Assembly: GCA_964374095.1 (NCBI GenBank)
Contig: CAYJXJ010000039.1
Coordinates: forward strand, 1-30,560
Length of the DNA: 30,560 nt
From: CAYJXJ01 sp964374095
GTDB taxonomy: Bacteria; Elusimicrobiota; Elusimicrobia; UBA1565; UBA9628
Direction: 5' to 3'
Shown: positions 24,926 through 30,560 of the stretch, piece by piece
How positions within the stretch are numbered: the first letter of the stretch is position 1
Layout of the letters: each line of letters begins with the position of its first letter
The notes under the pieces: generated by a model
The model's input: the letters and a program-made list of their open reading frames with translations, nothing else
Told to the model about the DNA's origin: nothing
Databases searched by the model: none
Made by a program: the position numbers and the translations under genes

Positions 24926-25792
24926 TCAAGACGGCGCCCCGGCGGGCGTCCCGAGGACCCGGTCCGACGGCAGGGGCGCGCGCTTCCAGCGGTTGTGGCC
25001 CCACAGCCATTCGCCGGGACGTCGCCGGATGTAGCCTTCGAGAGCCGCCGTCATCTCCATGGTCAGACGCTCGATCTCGCGCTCCGGGTCGGCTCGGGGA
25101 TCGTGGCGCAACGGCGCGTCGAACGAGACGACCAATCCCGCGCCCTCCCGGCTCACGCGACAGGAAAGTATGGGGCATGAAAGTTTTACGGACAGGAGAG
25201 CGCTCAACGTCGAGGTCGCGGCGGGACGGCCGAAGAAGGGCACGAAGATTCCGCCCTGATAGAGGTTGTGGTCGATGAGAATGGCCGTCATCTTGCCTGA
25301 TTTGAGCCATTTGGCGATGGAGAAGAACGGGTTGTGGTGGGCGAAAACGGCTTCCCCGAAACGCCCACGCGTCTCGCGCAGCCAAACGTCGAGATAGGGA
25401 TTTTTCATCACCCGCCCCACCACGCCCAGGGGATAGCCCGCCAAGGTGCCGGCGCTGCCCCCCACCTCCCCGTTGCCCCCGTGGCCGATGTTGACGATGA
25501 CCCCATGGCCCTCGGCAAGGACCCGTTCCAAGAGATCCCGGTTCTCGATGCGCACGATCCGCTCGAGCTCCGCGCGGGATAGGGATCGGGACCGCGCGAA
25601 CTCGGCGGCGATGCGCCCGGCGTTCCGCCAGGCCTCCAGGGCGATGGCCCGCCGCTCATCCTCGCCTTTGTCCGGGAAAGCGGCGGCGAGGTTTCCCAGG
25701 GTCATCACCCATCGGCGGCGCATGAGATGGCGCGCGAGCCCTCCCAGGGCCGCGCCCAGATCTTGGGCCGATTCCCAACTCATGGCCGACAA
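24926..25792 (-). CDS. LpxL/HtrB-like lipid A acyltransferase
   Basis: This is a lysophospholipid acyltransferase-fold protein of the lipid A late acyltransferase family: catalytic HGGNGE (HxxxxE) within VIVNIGHGGNGEVGG, NPFFSIAKWLKSGKMTAILID, GGIFVPFFGRPAATSTLSALLSVK and a C-terminal EWLWGHNRWK. It would add a secondary acyl chain to lipid A or a related glycolipid at the inner membrane. The start is uncertain. TTG at 25792 has GAGG five bases upstream and gives 288 residues, but the frame stays open to a CTG at 25852, next to the upstream gene's stop, and this stretch (SRPFRDLAEYAAVLAIEAVL) looks like the missing N-terminal membrane helix. hemQ follows after 48 bases. Confidence 0.87.
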   Translation of the reverse strand: MSAMSWESAQDLGAALGGLARHLMRRRWVMTLGNLAAAFPDKGEDERRAIALEAWRNAGRIAAEFARSRSLSRAELERIVRIENRDLLERVLAEGHGVIVNIGHGGNGEVGGSAGTLAGYPLGVVGRVMKNPYLDVWLRETRGRFGEAVFAHHNPFFSIAKWLKSGKMTAILIDHNLYQGGIFVPFFGRPAATSTLSALLSVKLSCPILSCRVSREGAGLVVSFDAPLRHDPRADPEREIERLTMEMTAALEGYIRRRPGEWLWGHNRWKRAPLPSDRVLGTPAGAPS

Positions 25793-25848
25793 GACGGCCT
25801 CGATGGCGAGGACGGCCGCGTATTCGGCGAGGTCGCGGAAAGGCCGGC

Positions 25849-26070
25849 TCAGTCTTCGTCCACGGCGCCGGATCCCCCGCCGGAATCCTCCGAGCCGCCC
25901 GAATCGCCGAGGTCGCTGAAATCGCCGTCGCTCCCGTGCGCCGCGACGCGCGGCACGCGGCTGGAAACCTTCACGACCTTACCGAGCTTCTCGTCGTAGA
26001 CATAGGTTCCGGTGGCGCCGCCGGAAGCCGCGGGAACCGGCTCCTTCGTCTTAGCCTTATGTTTGCGCAT
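25849..26070 (-). CDS. Short acidic-tailed protein of unknown function
   Basis: The 73-residue product has a basic N-terminus (MRKHKAKTKEP), a central TYVYDEKLGKVVKVSSRVPR strand-like motif and a low-complexity Gly/Ser/Asp tail ending in GAVDED. It has a well-placed extended -10 box six bases before its ATG and GC-rich third positions, which supports a real gene. The lysine-rich start and acidic tail could suit a nucleic-acid or ribosome contact, but that is speculation. Its stop lies next to the possible upstream start of the acyltransferase, so the two may be coupled. Confidence 0.6.
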   Translation of the reverse strand: MRKHKAKTKEPVPAASGGATGTYVYDEKLGKVVKVSSRVPRVAAHGSDGDFSDLGDSGGSEDSGGGSGAVDED

Positions 26071-26076
26071 AAACCC

Positions 26077-26085
26077 ATTCTAGCA
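26077..26085 (-). promoter_or_regulatory. Extended -10 box of the short acidic-tailed gene, leaderless
   Basis: TGCTAGAAT on the minus strand (TAGAAT at 26082-26077) ends six bases before the ATG at 26070. It is divergent from the MOSC promoter. Confidence 0.5.
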
Positions 26086-26136
26086 AGAAGGGAGCCGGGT
26101 CTTAACATCCGACACATGCATCGAATGTGTTACGTG

Positions 26137-26166
26137 TTGAGACCGGACCCCAACTTCGGCTACACT
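26137..26166 (+). promoter_or_regulatory. Sigma70 promoter of the MOSC-DCC pair, leaderless
   Basis: TTGAGA (26137-26142), an 18-base spacer and TACACT (26161-26166), ending seven bases before the ATG at 26174. Confidence 0.55.
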
Positions 26167-26173
26167 TCAAGGC

Positions 26174-26950
26174 ATGGCGCGCCTCTCCCGCATCATCATC
26201 TACCCGATCAAATCCCTCGATGGAGTCGAGGTCCGGGAGGCCCGCCTGACCCGCCGCGGGGGGCTGGAGGGAGACCGCGAGTTCGCGATCTTCGACGCCG
26301 ACGGCCGGACCGTCAACGGCAAGAAGGAAGCCCGCGTCCACGTCCTGCGGGCGCGCTTCGACCTGAAGGCCGGCACGGTCGACCTGCGCTCGCCGCGGGA
26401 GACGGGCCGCTGGCACCTCCAGAATCAACGCGGCGAACTGCAGTCCTGGCTGTCGGGCTTCTTCGGAAGAGAGGTGAGCCTCCTTCAAGATCGCAGCGGG
26501 GGCTTCCCCGATGACGTCAAATACCCCGGTCCGACGTTGGTGTCCGCGGCGAGCCTAAAAGCCGCCGCCTCTTGGTTCAAACCCATGCCATTGGGCGAAG
26601 CCCGGGCCCGCTTCCGGGCCAACCTGGAGGTGACCGGCGTCCCGGCCTTCTGGGAGGACCTGCTGGTGCGCTCCGACGGCCGTCCGGTGCCTTTCCAGGC
26701 GGGCGCGGCGCGGCTCGAGGGACACTGGGCGTGCCAACGCTGCGTGGTTCCCACCCGGCAGCCGCAGTCCGGAGAGTCCCATCCCGGCTTCGCCCGGGAA
26801 TTCGCCCGTCGCCGCGAGGCCGCCCTTCCGGCCTGGGCCGACCGTGCCGCCTTCACCCACTTCTACCGCTTCACGGTCAACACCCGGGTCCCCCCTTCCG
26901 AGGCGGGCAAGACGCTCCGCGTGGGAGACGCCGTCAAGATACTGCCATGA
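26174..26950 (+). CDS. MOSC-domain protein (mARC/YcbX-like)
   Basis: The 258-residue protein has an N-terminal MOSC beta-barrel domain (IIIYPIKSLDGVEV, GLEGDREFAIFDADG) and a C-terminal MOSC domain (about 140-258) with RFRANLEVTG, WACQRCVVPTRQPQSG and a final TLRVGDAVKIL. The cysteine in the RCVVPTR segment is the expected molybdenum ligand of the mARC/YcbX branch, which reduces N-hydroxylated compounds with the molybdenum cofactor. No ferredoxin domain is fused, so an external electron donor is required. Its stop overlaps the next start (ATGA at 26947-26950), so the DCC protein is made with it. Confidence 0.9.
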   Translation: MARLSRIIIYPIKSLDGVEVREARLTRRGGLEGDREFAIFDADGRTVNGKKEARVHVLRARFDLKAGTVDLRSPRETGRWHLQNQRGELQSWLSGFFGREVSLLQDRSGGFPDDVKYPGPTLVSAASLKAAASWFKPMPLGEARARFRANLEVTGVPAFWEDLLVRSDGRPVPFQAGAARLEGHWACQRCVVPTRQPQSGESHPGFAREFARRREAALPAWADRAAFTHFYRFTVNTRVPPSEAGKTLRVGDAVKILP

Positions 26951-27351
26951 GCGACTCTTCGCCGCTGGTCCTCTTCGACGGGGTCTGCAACCTCTGCAAT
27001 GCCTGGGTGCGCTGGATCATCGCGGCCGATCCCTCGAAAATCTTCCGGTTGGCGCCGCTCCAGTCCGACGCGGGACGCGCCGCGCTGCGCGGCACAGGCC
27101 TTCCCGAAGACCGGCTCGAGACGGTCGTCCTCGTCGAAAACGGCCGGGCCTTCACGCGCTCCAGCGCCGCCCTGCGGGTCGCCCGGCGATTGGCTTGGCC
27201 CTGGCCCATGCTGTACGCTTTCATCCTCGTGCCGGGGCCCCTTCGCGATCTGGTCTATGATTGGATTGCGCGCAACCGCTACCGGTGGTTCGGCCGCCGG
27301 GAGGCCTGCCTGGTGCCCGGGCCCGACGTGAAGGAAAGATTCCTGGGGTAA
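26947..27351 (+). CDS. DCC-family thiol-disulfide oxidoreductase (DUF393)
   Basis: The 134-residue protein starts with the family signature VLFDGVCNLCNAWVRWII, a CxxC redox motif (CNLC) in a thioredoxin-like fold, followed by FRLAPLQSDAGRAALR and a C-terminal YDWIARNRYRWFG segment. DCC proteins are putative thiol oxidoreductases with unsettled partners. Four-base overlap with the MOSC gene indicates translational coupling and suggests a shared redox role, perhaps protecting or reducing the MOSC enzyme; that link is inference. It converges on the zinc-ribbon gene with seven bases between stops. Confidence 0.92.
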   Translation: MSDSSPLVLFDGVCNLCNAWVRWIIAADPSKIFRLAPLQSDAGRAALRGTGLPEDRLETVVLVENGRAFTRSSAALRVARRLAWPWPMLYAFILVPGPLRDLVYDWIARNRYRWFGRREACLVPGPDVKERFLG

Positions 27352-27358
27352 GACCCGG

Positions 27359-28021
27359 CTAGCGGCCGTTCGGACAAAGCATCAGGTCTATGGTCTCGCC
27401 TTGATTGCCGCCGGCGAAGTCTTCCCGCCGGCCGGCCGCAGCGCAGTCCACTCGTCTGAGATGCTCCTCCGGGAGGACGTCCGTCGTCCCCTTGAGATAG
27501 GGGGGATGGAATCGGCGATGGCTGACCGTGATGGCATAGGCGCCGCCCTGGAGAGGCGGGAGTTCCGCCTTGTAGAGCCCCTCCGAATCCGTTGCCGCGT
27601 CGATGGCCTTGCCCCCGCCGGTAAACGTGATCTTGGCCTCGGCGACCGGCGCGCCGTTGCGGACATTGACGACGCGGCCCTGGACCTTCCACGGATTGAG
27701 AGTTTCTCCATCGGCTCCGCCGGCGGATGACGCGACCGGCGCCCCGGCCGGGACCGCAACGGCCGCCGAATCCGAGGCCTCGACGGCGGCCGGCGCCGCC
27801 GGAGGGGGTGCGGCCGACGTCCGGAAGAAAAACCAATAGCCCATGACCGCGGCGGCGAGTCCGCCGTAGAGCACGAGGGGACTGCTCTCCTCCTCCTTCT
27901 GCTTGCCGATCAGGTGGCCGGGAGAGAGGGTGCCCGTCTGCCACTTCTTGGTCACGAAGCCGCACTTGGGGCACTCCTGGTCCTCGTCCGAATGCTCCGC
28001 GGAACAGTTGGGGCACCTCAT
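27359..28021 (-). CDS. Zinc-ribbon, single-pass membrane protein with carboxypeptidase-regulatory-like domain
   Basis: The 220-residue protein has three parts: an N-terminal zinc ribbon (CPNC and CPKC, Cys3, Cys6, Cys17, Cys20), one membrane helix (about 48-66, LVLYGGLAAAVMGYWFFF) and, after an Ala/Pro linker, a beta-sandwich resembling the carboxypeptidase regulatory-like fold (VQGRVVNVRNGAPVAEAKIT, ATDSEGLYKAELPP, YAITVSHRRFHP). The zinc ribbon should face the cytoplasm and the sandwich the periplasm. Function is not known; the layout suggests a sensor or anchor. Its promoter lies in the end of the upstream papain-like gene. Confidence 0.8.
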   Translation of the reverse strand: MRCPNCSAEHSDEDQECPKCGFVTKKWQTGTLSPGHLIGKQKEEESSPLVLYGGLAAAVMGYWFFFRTSAAPPPAAPAAVEASDSAAVAVPAGAPVASSAGGADGETLNPWKVQGRVVNVRNGAPVAEAKITFTGGGKAIDAATDSEGLYKAELPPLQGGAYAITVSHRRFHPPYLKGTTDVLPEEHLRRVDCAAAGRREDFAGGNQGETIDLMLCPNGR

Positions 28022-28029
28022 GACCCCAT

Positions 28030-28058
28030 AGCTTAAGGGAGGTTCGTTACCTTGTCAA
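28030..28058 (-). promoter_or_regulatory. Sigma70 promoter inside the end of the papain-like gene
   Basis: TTGACA (28058-28053), a 17-base spacer and TAAGCT (28035-28030), whose first bases are the TAA stop of the upstream gene. The -10 box ends eight bases before the ATG at 28021, so the transcript is leaderless or nearly so. Confidence 0.65.
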
Positions 28059-28887
28059 GGCCGGGGTGCCCGTTGCGGACCCGGGAAGAGCTGAAATAGA
28101 TCCTTTGGACGCCGTGCCTCCCGGTGCGGGCGCCGGCGCGGCGGCTGAACAATTCATTCAACTCGGAGATGGTCCCGACGAAAACCGTCGGGACGTCCGG
28201 AGGAGCCCGGGGCCCGCCGAAGAACTGGCGGATGGTCGGATCAACGATCAATTGCCCGGTTCCAACCACCTGCATGAGGTAGTAGTGCGTCTCGGCCTCG
28301 ACCACGTTGAGCGCGTGCCCCCGCCCCCGCAGCAGCAAGGCCAGTTTGGGCGCGGCATCCCCGCAGCAGGGCTTGTCGAGGGTCGTGCCCGGCCCGTTCC
28401 AGTCCCCCGCCGCCACGCTCGCCGCCAACGCCGGCAGGACGGTTCTCACCGCCTCGGCCAGGATGATCTTGCGCCGCGAGAGCTCGGCCTCCTGGCGCGC
28501 CAGGTCCTCCAGCCGGATGATCCGGGGATAGATTTCTTCTCCGTCCTCCAGCGTTTCCCCGAACAGGGACGAAACCAGCGACTCTTGGCCCGCGGGCTTG
28601 GAGAGGTCGGCGGCCTGGACGCGTTCGGAGAGTCGCTCGATGAGCCGGCCGGAGTCGAGCTCCCGCGGTCCCGAGGCGAACGGCGCGGCCGGAAGCACCG
28701 GCACGGCCGTCGCGGGCAGCGTCATGGCCTGCGGGAGGAAAATCGAATCCCGCGAACCCGAGAACACGGGGGAGACGAGCGGGCAGGTCAGATTGACGGG
28801 AGTCGGGGCCCCGCGGATGAGCGCCGGTCGAAACACGACCGCCGTCGTCCACGCGGGGAATAGAAGGGCCAACCCCAGAAGGGTCAT
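28033..28887 (-). CDS. Exported papain/transglutaminase-like protein
   Basis: From the ATG at 28887 the protein has 284 residues with an N-terminal hydrophobic signal (about 1-15, MTLLGLALLFPAWTTA). The C-terminal half carries a papain/transglutaminase-like triad: a Cys pair (Cys174-Cys175) in KPCCGDAAPKLALLLRGRG, His201 in ETHYYLMQVV and Asp216 in IVDPTIRQFFGG. This order and the DPTxRQF ending resemble papain-fold and toxin-associated cysteine domains. It could be a peptidase, amidase or transglutaminase acting outside the cytoplasm. The middle (about 75-160) is helical. The start is set by a TATAAT seven bases upstream; the frame is open much further back but that part overlaps the opposite-strand ATPase gene. 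Confidence 0.75.
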   Translation of the reverse strand: MTLLGLALLFPAWTTAVVFRPALIRGAPTPVNLTCPLVSPVFSGSRDSIFLPQAMTLPATAVPVLPAAPFASGPRELDSGRLIERLSERVQAADLSKPAGQESLVSSLFGETLEDGEEIYPRIIRLEDLARQEAELSRRKIILAEAVRTVLPALAASVAAGDWNGPGTTLDKPCCGDAAPKLALLLRGRGHALNVVEAETHYYLMQVVGTGQLIVDPTIRQFFGGPRAPPDVPTVFVGTISELNELFSRRAGARTGRHGVQRIYFSSSRVRNGHPGLDKVTNLP

Positions 28888-28894
28888 CGCTGAC

Positions 28895-28900
28895 ATTATA
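28895..28900 (-). promoter_or_regulatory. -10 box of the papain-like gene, leaderless
   Basis: A perfect TATAAT on the minus strand (28900-28895) ends seven bases before the ATG at 28887. A second ATG at 28896 overlaps the box itself and would not be transcribed. Confidence 0.55.
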
Positions 28901-28950
28901 ACCGGCCCTTCGCGGCGCCGCATGGGCCGACCGGACCACGGCGCCTGGGC

Positions 28951-30123
28951 CTGCATGCCTCGCTTTTCCGCGGCGAGCTCTCGCTCAAGGATTTCGAGGA
29001 CATCGTCCGGGTGAAGTTGCGCCGTCCCTTGATTCCGGGCAAGACGCTCCTCTTCCTCGACGAAATCCAGGCCTGTCCCTCGCTTATCAAGCTCCTTAGG
29101 TTCTTCCATGAGGACAGGCCCGGCCTGCACGTGGTCGCGGCCGGATCGCTGCTTGAGGCGGCGATTCAAAGAGAGGGACTCGCATTCCCCGTGGGCAGGG
29201 TCGAGTACGCTTTCTGCCACCCGATGGATTTCTTCGAATACCTCGATGCCAGGGAGGAGCCGGAGCTCCGGGATTTGCTCCAGTCGGTCCGTCCCGGGGA
29301 ACGCATCCCGGAAGTCCTTCATCGTCATGCCCTGAGCCTCTTTCTCGAATACGCGATGATCGGCGGCATGCCTGAGGCCGTCCAGGCTTCCCTCGGCGCC
29401 GGCGGGCTGGAGGGCCTCAAAGGGATATATTCCTCCCTCCTGAGCGGGTATGCCGAGGACGTCTACAAGTATTCCTCCCTCGCCGAGTCCAAGTATGTTC
29501 GCCACGTCATCGAGGCTGCGCCGCTGTTCGCGGGCGCGGCCGTGACTTACGACAAGTTCGGCGGGTCCAATTTCAAGAGCCGGGAGATGGCTCGAGCCTT
29601 TGACACTCTGGAGAAGGTGATGCTCCTTCGCCAAGTCGAGGCGACGCAGTCGGCGGAGCTTCCCCTCGTTCCCCGAAGGAAGAGGCCCAGGAAACTTCTC
29701 TTCCTTGACGTCGGGCTCGTCAACCACCGGATGGGCGTCCAGGAACAATTCGTGGGGCTCAAAGACCTCGCTGATTTCTACCGGGGCCGGATCGCGGAGC
29801 AGGCGGTCGGTCAAAACGTGGTGGCGCAGGATGAAAGCGCCCGCGGCGCGCTCTTCTACTGGGCGAAGGACAAGCCTGCCGGCAGCGCCGAGGTCGATTT
29901 CTGCCTTCCCTGCAAGGGAGGCATCCTGGCCGTCGAGGTCAAGTCGGGAACGTCAGGCCGACTGAGATCCCTTCTCAGCTTTGCCTTGGCCGTGAAAGAC
30001 TCCAGGCTCATGCGCGTTTACGGCGGCGACTTTCGATCGGAATCCGTGACCGTCGGGGGCTTGAGCTTCCCGCTCCTGTCCATACCGTTCTACCTGGCGC
30101 CCCGGATACCGACAATGTGCTGA
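28951..30123 (+). pseudogene. 5'-truncated DUF4143 AAA ATPase gene
   Basis: Recognisable family sequence starts abruptly at about 28951 (LHASLFRGELSLKDFED) and runs to the TGA at 30121-30123. Walker B (KTLLFLDEIQACP), HVVAAGSLLEAA, FPVGRVEYAF, EYAMIGGMPEAV and the DUF4143 C-terminus (LLFLDVGLV, AEVDFCLPCKGG, LAVEVKSG with a PD-(D/E)XK-like core) are all intact. Missing are the first 45-60 residues with the Walker A loop: upstream the frame reads unrelated sequence belonging to the divergent papain-like promoter and meets a TGA at 28891. A GTG at 29011 could start a 370-residue protein without ATP-binding ability. It belongs to the GARQVGKT-type subgroup, different from the intact copy at 11759, and is likely inactive. 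Confidence 0.82.
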
Positions 30124-30196
30124 GGCCCGCGGAATGGCGCGGCCCCCGGTTTGCCGACAGTCGCCGTTGTTTGAACTTGGCCCGCCCCCCAAACGC

Positions 30197-30202
30197 TATC
30201 AT
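30197..30202 (+). promoter_or_regulatory. Possible -10 box of a small RNA
   Basis: TATCAT would start transcription near 30209, just before the first of three hairpins. TTGAAC (30171-30176) is 20 bases upstream, longer than usual, so the promoter is tentative. Confidence 0.3.
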
Positions 30203-30208
30203 ATGGTC

Positions 30209-30281
30209 AATCCGAGCAATCGGAGGTGGATGGCCCGCATGGGCCAGCGTGAGGAGCCCGCGCAAGCGGGCTCTTCATTTT
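30209..30281 (+). ncRNA. Candidate small RNA with three tetraloop hairpins
   Basis: Three hairpins follow one another: TCCGA-GCAA-TCGGA (30211-30224), TGGCCC-GCAT-GGGCCA (30231-30246) and GAGCCCGC-GCAA-GCGGGCTC (30254-30273), the last followed by TTCATTTT. Linkers are GGTGGA and GCGTGAG. All loops are four bases starting GCA; two are GNRA-type. A 26-codon frame (30203-30283) also crosses the region, with GGAGG inside it, so a tiny peptide gene is the main alternative. It could also simply be a terminator plus spacer for the gene ending at 30123. Confidence 0.35.
30254..30281 (+). terminator. Intrinsic terminator
   Basis: A perfect 8-base-pair stem (GAGCCCGC/GCGGGCTC) with a GCAA tetraloop is followed by TTCATTTT. 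This is the best Rho-independent terminator in the window and acts on plus-strand transcription from the truncated ATPase gene or the candidate small RNA. Confidence 0.8.
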
Positions 30282-30543
30282 AGGAGCTTCCTGCTGTAGG
30301 GGTTCTGTTTACCGCGCACAGCCTGGCAGAGCCTCTCGCCGAAACGTCCCTGAGAGACCCCGGCAACTCGGTCCTGGACCGAGTCCCCCCGGTTGCAGCA
30401 ACCCGGCGCCTCCCTGGATCGCGCTCTCCTCCACTGACCGCCGGCCTCCATCCCATCCCCAAGACAGCGACTAAGATCGCGCCCGACGCCGCCGCGCCCA
30501 GAAAACTGGTTCTTCTGCAATTAGTGTGGAAGTCTACAAGCAT
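30280..30543 (-). pseudogene. Tat-signal ORF, probably degraded
   Basis: The ATG at 30543 opens an 87-codon frame whose N-terminus looks like a twin-arginine signal (NCRRTSFLGAAASGAILVAV). After about residue 40 the frame becomes arginine-rich and unlike a folded protein, while another minus frame ending at 30275 reads more plausibly (GRFGERLCQAVRGKQNPYSR). A frameshift in a former Tat-exported protein would explain this. Two strong palindromes fall in the same stretch, so a non-coding region is the alternative. Confidence 0.3.
30366..30406. repeat. Two adjacent tight palindromes
   Basis: ACTCGGTCC-T-GGACCGAGT (30366-30384) and GGTTGC-A-GCAACC (30391-30403, extended by CC/GG outside) lie six bases apart, separated mainly by a C-run. 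The remaining right-end DNA (30290-30560) shows no convincing intact gene. Confidence 0.7.
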
Positions 30544-30560
30544 GGCACCGGTTGAGGTCG

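Noticed and set aside
28888..29814. N-terminal half of a 593-codon minus-strand frame continuous with the papain-like gene
   Set aside because: It lies opposite the clearly homologous DUF4143 sequence, is charged low-grade sequence, and the signal peptide and TATAAT place the real start at 28887.
30290..30410. SAM-type riboswitch, suggested by GAGAGACCCCGGCAAC on the plus strand
   Set aside because: The other conserved parts and the P1 closing stem are not present in the right order, and no plus-strand gene follows within the window.

Overview
The window is a GC-rich (roughly two-thirds G+C by eye), gene-dense stretch of chromosome from a bacterium with a Gram-negative type envelope: it carries a lipid A-type acyltransferase, several lipoprotein signal peptides, an SPFH/NfeD pair and a Tat-like leader. 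Type III glutamine synthetase, receiver-domain fusions and coproheme-type HemQ point away from the common proteobacterial models. An uncultured lineage such as Elusimicrobiota would fit, but this is a guess from gene content, not a placement. I see no tRNA, rRNA, CRISPR array, prophage or complete insertion sequence.

Layout. 1-2901 (minus): caspase-like lipoprotein, then NfeD and an SPFH/stomatin protein cut by the left edge. 3021-9684 (plus): a small secreted HExxH protein, a receiver-metallo-beta-lactamase fusion, then a tight operon of a receiver-PilB ATPase fusion, a TPR protein and a PAS-type histidine kinase. 9714-13754: YaeQ-like protein (minus), an APC permease, an intact DUF4143 AAA ATPase behind an AT-rich promoter, a gene scrap and a SYLF lipoprotein. 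13768-18189 (minus): operon glnN - mrp - peroxiredoxin - VanX-like dipeptidase, in which mrp is broken by an amber codon exactly at the P-loop lysine. 18228-21159: a headless coiled-coil fragment, two tandem A-type Fe-S carrier genes, a secreted unknown, a frameshifted fragment and a lone receiver. 21331-22700: a secreted HExxH protein and a retropepsin-like protein. 22714-26070 (minus): a short acidic protein, LpxL-like acyltransferase, HemQ, GIY-YIG-like protein, DUF420 protein and a zinc-ribbon protein. 26174-27351: MOSC protein and DCC thiol oxidoreductase. 27359-28887 (minus): zinc-ribbon membrane protein and a papain/transglutaminase-like exported protein. 28951-30123: a DUF4143 ATPase gene that has lost its Walker A end. 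30124-30560: non-coding-looking DNA with a candidate small RNA, a terminator, strong palindromes and a degraded Tat-signal ORF.

Functional threads. Two-component signalling is dense: a kinase, a Rec-PilB, a Rec-MBL and a lone receiver, suggesting phospho-control of a pilus or secretion motor. Heme and Fe-S handling recurs (HemQ, DUF420, two A-type carriers, Mrp). Four predicted exported or lipidated proteins carry protease-like active sites.

The most striking global pattern is promoter placement: at about fourteen genes a -10-like hexamer (TANNNT) ends only 5 to 8 bases before the start codon, which predicts widespread leaderless transcription. Genes inside operons instead use Shine-Dalgarno sequences or stop/start overlaps. 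This pattern also decided several start codons (HemQ, the papain-like protein, the first A-type carrier).
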